Shown in pieces: positions 1-11,100 of a DNA stretch of 64,000 nt. The stretch spans positions 34,275,473 to 34,339,472 of the forward strand of contig NC_069122.1 in NCBI RefSeq assembly GCF_026914265.1, written 5' to 3'. Source of the stretch: Mya arenaria (taxonomy: Eukaryota > Mollusca > Bivalvia > Myida > Myidae). The notes under the pieces were generated by a model. The model had not been told where the DNA came from, made no database searches, and saw nothing but the letters and a program-made list of their open reading frames with translations. Made by a program: the position numbers and the translations under genes. The stretch's first letter is position 1; each line of letters opens with the position of its first letter.

Positions 1-2520
1 TTTCTCTGACAAACGAATCGGTTTTGCTGGAAATTAAATGAAATCTGTTTAAAAACAACAAGTAAAAATTGGATAGTAAATAAACTTATTAAGAGAAGTA
101 AAAACGTCATGAGTTATAGCATATATCTAGTTTAAACTCTAGTTGTAATTTAATTAATCATTTGAAACAAATACAAAAAGCTACAACAATAGTGGCCAGA
201 TTCTTGTTAGTTGGGCTTAAACCAGTATTCTTTCTTATGACACCTATCAATTCATTAGTTCTGAAATAAAAGGTTGTTGTCTATTGTATTTTAACTGAAG
301 TTTTGATCCAAACCTACGGTTAAGTATAATAAAGGTCAACAGTGTATAAATCCATAAAAGTGTCGTCCCATTATTTCCATAACTTCGTTAACCATTTTTG
401 GCCATTTGGTGGTGTTGGTGCCATTGGATTAGTCCCGGTGACACCTTTCAAATTTGTTTGTGTATAAAAGGTTGAACTTGAAAGTCCAAAACACTGTTAC
501 TCAACAATTTGAATTGAACACTAAAACTGTATATAGACTTGATTTTTCAAAACATGTACAAAATATTGATTTATGGAACTATGGCGACGATGCACGTGTA
601 TGTATGTTTATGGATACTTACCATAACTACGGTCTTTTGCAAGGAACAGCAAGCTAATGCACACAAACAGATGATGCATGGTCTGAAAACAGCAACATTA
701 TTTGTATCGATATATCATAATGAGCGTAGGTGCAATGAAATATAACTGTGCACAAAGGAGTGCGAAAGAGATATTGGTCTAGGGAAAATAATGAAATCAA
801 AACACAACATATTACCTGTCCCATATTCCTGTGAATTAGTCACCAAACCAAGATGATCTATAAACTGCATTGGAAACGTATGTTAGGCGTTGTTTTTTTT
901 ACATAGAACTGAAATTCCGAAAGCTAATGCAAAGTATCGCGTAGAATGCCCCCCTGCTGATTCTCCTAATGCCACAATCTGTGACCACAGTGTTACCGTA
1001 GAATCGAGGATTTTCGTTATAGTGTTTTTTTTTTGGCAGAAACGGTTATAGATTTATATCTGGGACCTGTTTTAATAAAGATTTTATTCGATTTAAGTCC
1101 ACATTGACAACAAATGACTCCCCACTATCGTGTCTGTAGGATAATGACCCCCACTGAACAAAACCGACTATTTTTACTGTGGTCTTTATAAATAAATATT
1201 AGGTCAACAAGGCTTTGTAGTAAAATTGGTTCCTCTGCAGCTATTGGTGTGGTTCTTATAAGATGGTAAATTAATGACTTTTTATTACAACGATCGCATA
1301 AATGTAACGTCAAATTGGCAGGCTAGCTCGAAAATCGTCCCCAAGAATTGTATAAAAATTCGCGTTTTCTTAATTTGCATTCTCTTTTCTTTTTTTTAAT
1401 TCAAAAGGTAATAAAACACGCACCCTCCAATGTATTTCAAAAACAATTGTGTTTAACGACCCTTTATTTACAATGTTTTAATAGACATTTTGAGAAGATG
1501 TCATATAAAATAAACATACGACGGAAAAGATAAAAAAAAAAAACGTTAAAATAAAGTAGTGCAACATTTCAGTTTAAAAATACGCCTGTAATCTCCGTAT
1601 ATGACGTAAACCATACGACATTTTCAACTGTTTTCGGTCATTAACAAACAACATGGAGGTAAATATAGAGAAAGAAAATGTTGCTGACGTGGAGTATTCT
1701 TTTTATATTAATTTTACTTTTAGAACCGAGAGCAACTCCGTTGTTGTTCTATTTGTAAAAAAAATATGTTTTTCTTATAGCTTAGTGTGTATATTTTTCA
1801 TATTATACGTATCTTGTAACGGGTTTTATTAAAAAAAAACACGTTGTGTCTTTAGATGTCCAATTTCACACCTTAATGTTGTTTTTAACTAAAGCGAGTG
1901 TTATGGTCTAAAATACCGAAGTTACAGCTTAATTTATTTCATTAAACCAACACGGCAAACAATATATAATTTTGATTGAAAAACATGAAATATATTAGAT
2001 TGTTTGCAAATGTTTACGTTAAGGGCTGGACACCAGTGATGTTCGACTGCTGACAAAGAATAAGGTCGCAGTTTTTTATATTTAACATTCAAAATTGTAC
2101 GTGTTATGACTTAAAGCGGAACTAACGCTTTAAGAAATTTATGTTTTTTTCTGCAGTTTTCCAAACAATCGTGATCTGTTCTATTGTGAATTATCATATA
2201 TTGCTAAATTGAACGCATCGATGCCAGCATTAGCTAATTCTAAGACGGAATTAAAAGAAATAGTAAAAACTGTCAATCTATAAAGGTGGTTCTTTAATTA
2301 AATGAAGTGGACGTTACGATATGATTGTAATGAGATTGCGTCATCACGGTCATTAAGACAAGAACAAAAAAAACGACCCGCATAAATCGAAATATGTCCT
2401 GGTAAATATCAAATCTCTTTTCTCGAAGGAGCATCATTATGTACAGCAGCTGCCGGTCATAAAACTTGACCTTTTAGATGAAAAAATAATGTTTGTTTCC
2501 GATTTCACTGCTAAAGACAA
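1..2520. other. Intergenic, no gene recognised
   Basis: AT-rich spacer. The open frames here are short (about 60 to 75 codons) and have no recognisable domain. An ATG at 1651 opens 59 codons and has a CRE-like TGACGTAA about 50 bases upstream, but nothing supports it as a gene. Confidence 0.6.
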
Positions 2521-2529
2521 CTAGCAATA

Positions 2530-2890
2530 AGTAGTGTATATAAGTTTGAAGTAGCATTTAGCAGTATTTATAAGTTATAAGTAGCATTTAGTAGTTTTTA
2601 TAAGTTTGAAGTAGCATTAAGTAGTATTTATAAGTTTGAAGTACACATGTAGTATTTAGTAGTATTTATATAAGTTTGCAGTAGCATTTATTAGTATTTG
2701 TAATTTAAGAAATAGTATTTAGCAGTATTTGTATTAATAGAAGTAGTATTTGTATTTTGAGAGGTAGTATTTAGTAGTATTTATATACGTTTGCAGTAGT
2801 ATTTATTAGTATTTGTAATTTAAGAAATAGTATTCAGCTGTATTTGTATTTTTAGAAGTAGTATTGGTATGTTTAGAAGTAGTATTTTTG
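2530..2890. repeat. Degenerate tandem repeat (GTAGTATTTA-type)
   Basis: Irregular tandem repeats built from the words AGTAGTATTTA and TATAAGTTTGA, with unit lengths of roughly 30 to 60 bases. The sequence is AT-rich and not coding. Confidence 0.8.
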
Positions 2891-3129
2891 GTTAGTTGGG
2901 ATTTTTTCTAGTAAAGTTTGGTCTTAAAATCTTTATCACACTTCAACCCGTCGCAAATTGGTCTGGGTACGTTTCCGAAAAATAAATTCCCAAACTTATA
3001 TTCCAAATGGATATATCAATTTAAGAAAAAAATGTCTGCTCGCCATGAAAACAATAGTGTTGTGTGCAAAAAGGGGGAGGACGGGAAACCGAAAACAAAC
3101 TCTTTTTTGTACGCCAAAAGGTGTTATTC

Positions 3130-3378
3130 AATGAGATTAATTTTATGACACAACGCAACAAGGATAGTATGTTTTATAGTATATAAACATCACAGGCAAG
3201 AAGTAATCCTGGCGAGAGCTTGATCTGTTACGTCAACACATTAATGCACCGAAAGTTCATTGTACATTTATATATATATATATGTACGTGTATTTCTATC
3301 GTGTAGTACGATGATCCGTCAGTGCGTTGACGTTGATAGCTCATTGTTGCGTTGCGTTGTGTCATAAAATAATCTCAT
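3130..3378. mobile_element. Short inverted-repeat element (MITE-like)
   Basis: The two ends are inverted copies of each other: ATGAGATTAATTTTATGACA at the left and its reverse complement near 3378, continuing through ACACAACGCAACAA, about 30 bases per end. There is no coding capacity. A partial relative of the left arm (TGACACAACACAAAAAGGAG) recurs at 3497-3530, just beyond the hammerhead motif. Confidence 0.7.
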
Positions 3379-3424
3379 ATATATTAAATAAAAAGTAACA
3401 CCACATCGGTATTATTTTTTTTAA

Positions 3425-3462
3425 TAAGCCGACCGGTTTCGCTTGTAGCTCATCAGGACTTA
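3425..3462 (-). ncRNA. Hammerhead ribozyme motif (minimal, retrozyme/Penelope type)
   Basis: On the minus strand the whole hammerhead core is present in order. Stem I UAAGUC pairs with GGCUUA (six pairs including one G-U). Then come CUGAUGA, a three-pair stem II (GCU, loop ACA, AGC), GAAA, and CCGGUC directly before the cleavage point. Self-cleavage would fall after GGUC, between positions 3431 and 3430. Stem III is only CCGG with no loop. Such minimal stems are known from hammerheads of animal retrozymes and Penelope-like elements, which are thought to act as dimers. No second copy lies close by, so this looks like a solitary remnant. The identification rests on motif order and base pairing seen directly; activity is inferred. 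Confidence 0.82.
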
Positions 3463-4400
3463 TAAACAAATTATATATAATTTACTCTATGTATATATGA
3501 CACAACACAAAAAGGAGGCTATGTTTAGGCAAGAAAAATATGAATTTATGCATGAAAACAAATACAAATCATCATTCGTCCACGCATTGTTGGAAAAATA
3601 ATATAAGCGTCTTCCACAATTCCAACGTGGGTGGGGAAAGGCCAAAAAAGAAGACGTTTTTAAATTTTCCTTATTTTTGAGGTTATATATATTTTCAAGA
3701 CTAAAAAATGCATCCTTTGCAACATTGGTGTTAATACAAGGGAATTAAGAAAATTAAGGAGACAAGATTTGTTTCACATCGTTGTTGAAAATCTGTTTGC
3801 AATCTTCCGGAATACTTTTTGTCAAAATTATAACTTTTCCAGACTATCTATTCAACAATCTTTTGTGGTCCCATGATAAAAACGTTTTCAAATAAGAAAG
3901 TTTCTTAATAAAATATTGACTTTAAAAAACAATTCACTTCTTGGATAATAAAATGCAAATATCCTTCTTCAAGTTGAATAAATCACCACAAAGTTACAAT
4001 ACATTGTTGAATTGACAGTGTCAAATAACTTGAAACTATAAAAATCCTAATATTGAAACGCTTTTATGTTAAAATGTTAATGCTTTTTGAGCTTGTATTC
4101 ATATCATGGGATAAAGTATGCATGAGGTCACAATAGGGTCCGTATTCAATAACTTCTGAATTTCAGACTCAGGGGTCGTTTCAAAAAGCTTCACTAAATA
4201 TTCAATATAACTTCAATAATCTTCAATCCGTGTAAACATCACATATGACAATATATTGATTCTTATTATTTACTCATCTATGTGTTCATTTTAAATACTG
4301 GTAAATGTTCAATTCACAAGAATAAAATAGAAAGCAATACAAATAAAGAAAATATGACACTAAGATAATTTCAATGTACGACTATAAGCGACTAAGACCT
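3463..4400. other. Intergenic, no gene recognised
   Basis: AT-rich spacer. A phrase at about 4138-4180 (GGTCCGTATTCAATAACTTC) resembles the ends of dispersed inverted-repeat elements seen elsewhere in the window, for example at 17709, but no paired end was found. Confidence 0.5.
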
Positions 4401-4767
4401 TTAAAGATGCACTCTTACTCTAAAATAAGATTTATCACATTTAATTACTTTGTTTTAATATACCAAAAGGGATGAATAAATGTAGAAAACAATGGTTCTT
4501 GCATGTGAAGGAAACGTGCTTAATTTGAAATGTGCAGAAAACACGGTATTTCTACCTTATGAGACGATAGTAGATCGCACTAAACTTGTTAGCACTCACC
4601 AATCATTTTGCGTTTTCAGCTATTAAATACACGGTTACAATTTCGTTATCAGTAATTAAAATTTTCCATAAATGCATTATTAAGTAAGTAGTTTAAGGTT
4701 TAGCACTCAAAGTTTATGTTTGTTATACATGTGTATGTGTTGATTTGGAATAAAAGTGTCACTTTAA
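4401..4767 (+). mobile_element. TTAA-ended MITE, family 1, copy 1
   Basis: A 367-bp non-coding element with imperfect inverted ends: TTAAAGATGCACTCTTACTC at the left, and TTAAAGTGACACTTTTATTC as the reverse complement of the right. It lies in the 3' flank of the MRH gene. Three relatives occur at 9431-9801 (opposite orientation), 9901-10267 and 14587-14980 (opposite). TTAA at both ends suggests a piggyBac-like target duplication, but the ends do not begin with the usual CCC, so the superfamily is uncertain. Confidence 0.8.
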
Positions 4768-5129
4768 TGAATCGACCCGAAGGCTCAGAAAACTGAGTTC
4801 TTAAATGTTTTAAAAGGTCTATACATTTGTATAACTGGTTTACAGGTCAGTGATAATATGGCTATTGTTTTACAAAAGATGTGTGCCTTTTGTAGTACGA
4901 ACGGATCGGGCTTGTTGAAACAAAAATGAATCGGTCAATGACAACAAAAATGAAAACTATTAGAATTCAAAGTAACATTTTATTCACAAAATAGGTAATG
5001 AAACTTTTCGAGTCCAAAGTCGATAAAAAAACTTTCTTAACATTTGCAAAGTTTTTTTAAACACTGAACGTGTCTGAAAGCATGTTTAAAACAATTTTAC
5101 CTGAAAAAGACAAATTTATCTAAATGTTT

Positions 5130-5135
5130 TTTATT
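5130..5135 (-). terminator. Polyadenylation signal AATAAA of the MRH gene
   Basis: AATAAA on the minus strand, about 50 bases downstream of the stop codon at 5186-5188. This is a typical place for the 3'-end processing signal of a short 3' UTR. Confidence 0.6.
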
Positions 5136-5185
5136 TATCCTTTAACTTCAATAATGTATCATGTCGATTCCTTAAATTATTTTTA

Positions 5186-8100
5186 CTAAATACTATCGTA
5201 GGTAGCGTCTTTCCTTCGAAGGACTGTGTTTGTAGCAAACTTTCCACCGTTCTGAAAAAGAAGGAAAAAAATAGTTTGTAAATATCAACCATTTAGCAAA
5301 AACTAACAACTGCATTTAAATATATTTTCTAGGTGCGCATCAATGCATACACAAAGATGGATTATAGTATGCACTGTTTGCCTGTATATGCACGGTAGAA
5401 TGTTCAACCTTGTTTAAAATCACCCTCCCTTTGTAAATTTCTTCTATGGGCCAGAATGTAATACCAATTGTCCATCTTTTTTTCAATGGCAGCCAATGGT
5501 TTATTCTTTCTCTCAAACCCAGAGAAACTATATATTTGAAGTTTGTTTCTGCGCATGTGCTCTGCCCTTGAAGTTCCGAGCAGAAGTAAAATGTAAATCA
5601 ACCTTTGGTTTTTAATTGAAAATAATCCCTGTCTTTTTGATAGTGTTTGTACCTACATAAATGTTTCAAGCACATGATGGCGTTTGATATGTAGCTCCAA
5701 AAATGAGGCGAATGTCTGTACGATAACTACGCTTGTCATACTCCCCTACTTGGACCACATATGGCTACCCAAAGGAAATACACAACGACAGGACGACCCA
5801 AGAAAATTAATTGTAATACACATGTATGTTGAAAACTAAGATGTACATTTCTGCTTTTGCTTCTTTTAAAATATGTTTAATTTGATCCTATTTACATTAG
5901 AAAAGCACATGCTCGTCGTTTAATACAACACACGTACAATAAGCAAAAACACAGTGCAATACAGTGTCTATAGATAGTAATGCGTGCGTCACTGTACTAT
6001 TACTAATACAGGTCATAAGAAGATGAGTTAGCGGCCATGTAGCTCAGGGATGATGTTTAATATTCATCTTAAGTTCATCTTATGGTCATACATCATTAAC
6101 TTCATTCACTCCATTGGTCAGTTATTAAAAACCAAAAATCCGATTAGCTACATAGTTCTTATTTCCCATTAAGACCAATATTGAATACCAGTCCAGTCGA
6201 TTGAACACTCGCCCTGTCAGCGGGCGGTTCGAGTCTAGCACTTTTTCTCATCCTGTGACATTTGGTGCCCAAAGTATGAGTACTCAATATCCTAGATTTG
6301 GTTTTGTCGATAAAATTCTGAACAATCATCTTGTTCTCTATCCTGGAAATTGGGGAGCGAGTTTCTGCATGGCAGGGAAGCACGTCACGGTACCGTTAAA
6401 ACAGATTGAGCTCTCGTTATGTCAGCGGAAGGTCTCCGGTTCAAGACTCGGTCTGGCTGCACATTTCCAGACCCTGTGTCACAAAGATTTGTTTACCTTT
6501 ACTAAAACCGGTACTGATCTCCAGAACGTCAGATTGGGAATGACCTCAGCACCTTCCTTTTTCTTCACAAACTTCATAAAGATGGCACCAACAACTAAGT
6601 AGAGTATCAGGAACGAGAAGAGCCTGAAGAAAAAAAAATGTAAGCGATAGCTTTGATTACTTCTGAGAAATTGAATGATGAATCTTGAAAAACGCCGTCA
6701 GGTAATTGAACAGCGTCTACGACAAGGACCAAGTGCTAATCTTCTGGGGTTTAGGTGGTAGACAACCCTGGTAAATCTCAATTTCGAAAAAATGCTGTAA
6801 TCTATGTGATACATCAGTAGGTAAGATTCGATGCGTTGTAAACAACGATGTCGATTTTATGTAAGTTTTTGACAAATTTCTTTCTTGCAATAGTATCAGT
6901 CCGTGTCTAGCCCTTTTAAGCAGTGTAAATGGAAATAGAACTGTTTATGGCAAGAGTCATATAGAAAGTGGAATACTTACGTTATGCAAATGGCAGATCC
7001 GATAGACAACCCTGACGCACCACCACCACTACCACCACCGCAATTTTTGGGACCTTTTGAAGTACATCCATCTGGGCATGCGCAAACAGATGTTAGTGTG
7101 TATTTCTGAAACACGTGTTACATGTTGATAGGTAAGGCAATTTCAAATCATATAGGGCTACCAACTGTAGCAGTCACACCGTAAGTCAGTCAAGATCTTG
7201 AGCGACTTAACTATTCTCATTGCAGCGTGCAAACAAGCCTTCACAAGGAATCACGGATTTCATCAATTATCAAAATATTTGTGAGCTAAAGAAGGCATAT
7301 TATATAGGATACCTTATTCTCGTTACAAATCAACATAATCAAATAAAAAAACAAAAACTATTGCGACAATCCTAACACTCAAGGCTAATATCCGAGCTTG
7401 CTGGAGATGGCCGGTTAGTTACGACTGCATTTTATTTATACGCCGCATTGACACTGTGAGTAAATTCACAGGTTTCTAACGTGAACACTTTTTTTAACTT
7501 ATCCCTTCAAAGACAGTAATTTGTACTTCGACCTTGATAAGTACATGTAATCCTTCAAGCCAAAGAAGCAATATAGTTAAATGTGTGGCTGTGAAAACCA
7601 AATTCCAAATGTTCTTAAAAAGAATACATACACTTAGTTTATGTAGAAATAACATATTATATTAACAAGTCATTTTATTTCAAAAGTCGCCTTTGCAGAT
7701 TCAGATATAAGCAAACATTATATTATTTTAGTATAAAAGGGATGCATACAAACTCGCCAGCATCCTGGGCGCCGTTGGCTACAACAGTAGGAGAACATGC
7801 GCTCTGGTCGCACTTCAGGATAACCTCGGACAACCTGCAGGGATTTTAAAAAAATGCCAAATTTAATATGATGAAACTTCGTGCATATATATACAAAACA
7901 TACTCCAGTGGCATAGCTAGACTAAATATATGTTAGTCCTGGGTATCTGGGCATATTCAACCTGAAAAAAAATCGATCAGGATTTCGATTTTGAGAGCGT
8001 TTTAAGGCAAAATTAAGACATAAAACTATTTTATTAGTTCAATATTTGCATGAACCTCAATATTTAGTGCTTTAACACATAGTTCTACTGCTCTAATTCA

Positions 8101-11100
8101 AAATGGTATACGTAAGTATTATACCTCACTAGACCTGCCCATGCTAACTTCTCATGTAACCATCATGTGCAATTTCATATTATGATAATACCTCACGTGA
8201 CCTGTTGACATGATACTGTCACATAACACGCGCGACAATTTTTTGTTTTCAAATTCTGAGGTGAAAAGCGCTTGATAAAATATGTTGTGAATCTGTAATT
8301 TTCGTTGTTACTTGTTATCAACTTTTCCAAACTTTTTCAATACAATTTGTTAATTTGTTTATCAATGCTGTCTTTGCTACATTTTTAGACTTTTATCAAT
8401 TGTTACAGAATAAAGTGATTACAAATGTACACTTGACAGTTGTGTGATGATGAAAGGACTATATCTTTTATTGTGCTCGTTATAATCAAATAATTGTGCA
8501 TGTCTGCCAGAAATGCTTCGCCTCGGGTAACAATATTTCCCAACTATTGACAATATGTACTGTAACACTGGAAGTAATGCGATATTTATATACTACCACA
8601 CTCTTGACAGTACAGTTTTGTCCAGTTGACATGATACTCCCACATAGCATGCACGTCTAATAATAAACCTTTTTTGTTTCCCCAAGTCTAAGGTGGAAAG
8701 CGCTTATTAAAATGTGATGTAAAACTGAAACTTCCGGTGTTTGCAACTTTTCCAAACTGTTCCAATAGCATTTTTTGTGTATCAATAATGTATTTATTAC
8801 ATTTTAGACTTGTATCATTTGTTAGAGAAATAATTACAAAATGAATTGATTAAATTTGAAAGTTGTGTAAGTGTGAAAGGACTACTTGTAATCACGGAAC
8901 TATAAACCATTGAACCGTGATATGTTACTGTGTTTTTATAGTTCAATAAATAGTGCATGTCAACTACCTCGGGTAACAGAATTTCCCTTTTGATGACAAT
9001 ATGAACTGTCACACTGGAACCCATGGGTATTTATATAATGTTTACCTAAGGTCTCGTATAGTTCCGGAAGTGTAGGCGACGACTACAGCGTCCTCCTCAG
9101 TGTTATATGCGAAGGCGGCATTGTTAGCGTCTCCGATCTGAATGGACTCTGACTTGTCGGAGTTGAGGATACATGTCTGAATTAAGTCGAATGTTAAAAA
9201 TATGCACATGATAAGCACACAATGGGCACTTAATAGACAAACTCAGTGTCCTACTATTTTCTTTGGCCATATGTACTGACTGCAAGAATAAAGAGTCCAT
9301 TTAATATCAAGTACTGTAGAGGAAATATAATTATATATACCTCCGTATGAATCAGAAAACATTGTGTATAACATAAATAGCATAAAGTACGTGTATTGCA
9401 TCATGATAATACAACTTTATCGCTGTAAGTTAGAGTGACGCTCTTATTCAAAATCGAAACATTCACATGTATATCCACCATACATTTCGACTGATAAACC
9501 TTTAACTACTTGCTGAATCATTTATGGAAAATATTTATTACTGATAACAAGATTGTAACCATGTATTTAACATCTGAAAATGCAAAAATATTAAATGATT
9601 GATGAATGCTAAAATATTAACTGTGATCTGTTATAGTTCCATAGTGTAGAAATACCGTGTTTTATGCACATTTCTTTTAAATTAAATTTGGTATCCTTCA
9701 TGAGAACCATTGTTTTCGACATTTACTCATCCTTTTCCGAATATTAAAACAATAGCTATAAAGGTGGTAAATCTTATGTGGGAGTAAGAGTGCATCTTTA
9801 TCGACCAATACCCTGACTTTTGATGTTTGCGGCATGCATGTACGATTGCATTTATGCAACAGGGATACACAACAAGACAGTGAGCTAATGTGTGCGACAA
9901 TTAAATATACACTCTTACTCCCAAATAAGATTTACCACAATTAATAATATTGTTTTAATATTCCAAAAAGGATGAATAAATGTCGAAAACAATTGTTCTT
10001 ATGAAGAATAATGTGCTTAAATTGAAGGAAATGTGCATAAAACATGGCATTTCTACCTTAAGAGACTATAGTAGACCACAGTAAATCTTTTAGCATTCAC
10101 CAACCATTTAATTTTTTTGCGCTTTCTTCTATTAAATTCACGGTTACAATCTTGTCAGTAGTTAATATTTTCCATAATTGCATTATTTAGAAAGTAGTTT
10201 TATCAGTCAAAATTTATGCTTGTTATACATGTGGATGTATTGATTTTGAATAAGAGTGTCACTTTAACGTTTACTACACTCATGGGTGGATACAATAAAT
10301 CGGCGCCAAACCATGGTATAAGGCCGTTGATAGAGTCAAACAATGCCACTGTGAGAAGGCATTTATGGACGACTTTCGATCGTATGTACAAACATGTAGA
10401 CACCAATGAATTTGAGTGAATAATTGTGTTGGCTTGACTTGATTTGACTTGACTTGCATTGGCAATTTGCAAACTTTACAGGAAATGCATATTAAGGTCA
10501 TGAATGCCCTAAGAAACATACTTGGCATATAACATTATTTGAAGTTATGCAGGCATATACTAATAATTTGTGATATATTTAGCATTAACAAACTTAAGGG
10601 GCTTGTTCACGATTTATAAGGCTTAACATGGAAACAAATCACCTGAAGTTTGAATATCATACTTGTTTCAATTATTAAAGATCATCAAGCGTTCCGATAT
10701 AGCTCTATTGTAAATAATGAAAGAAAACAAATTTGATAGAGCATGCTTCGTTTTACCGAAAAGCGTTAGTTACGCCATTTGAAATAAAATGATTTTAGAC
10801 GTGATGTTGTTTTTTGTTGTTTGTGTTTTGATGTTATTGAAACTTTATTTATTAAACAATTAACATACTCACATACATACGTTATATCTATTACTATGTT
10901 TAATTAAAAATCTGCCATTTGCTATTTGTTTATAAAAGTTAGTAAACAAAAAAATCTATATACTATAAAACAATTGTTGCCGCCATGAAAACAATGAACA
11001 AGTTCCCTTTAAAACTTACCGCAGCCGCGCTGCATGATTTCTCTGTGAAGCCTTTGCAGGGGTTGTATGAGTAATAGTTGCCTTCCTCACTTGAAAGGTC

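Noticed and set aside
1651-1830. Small plus-strand gene starting MEVNIEKENVADVEY
   Set aside because: Only 59 codons, no domain, AT-rich tail with hydrophobic residues expected by chance.
6201-6602. 133-codon plus-strand open frame
   Set aside because: Overlaps the antisense of MRH exon 6, whose splice borders and membrane-tail sequence are convincing on the minus strand.
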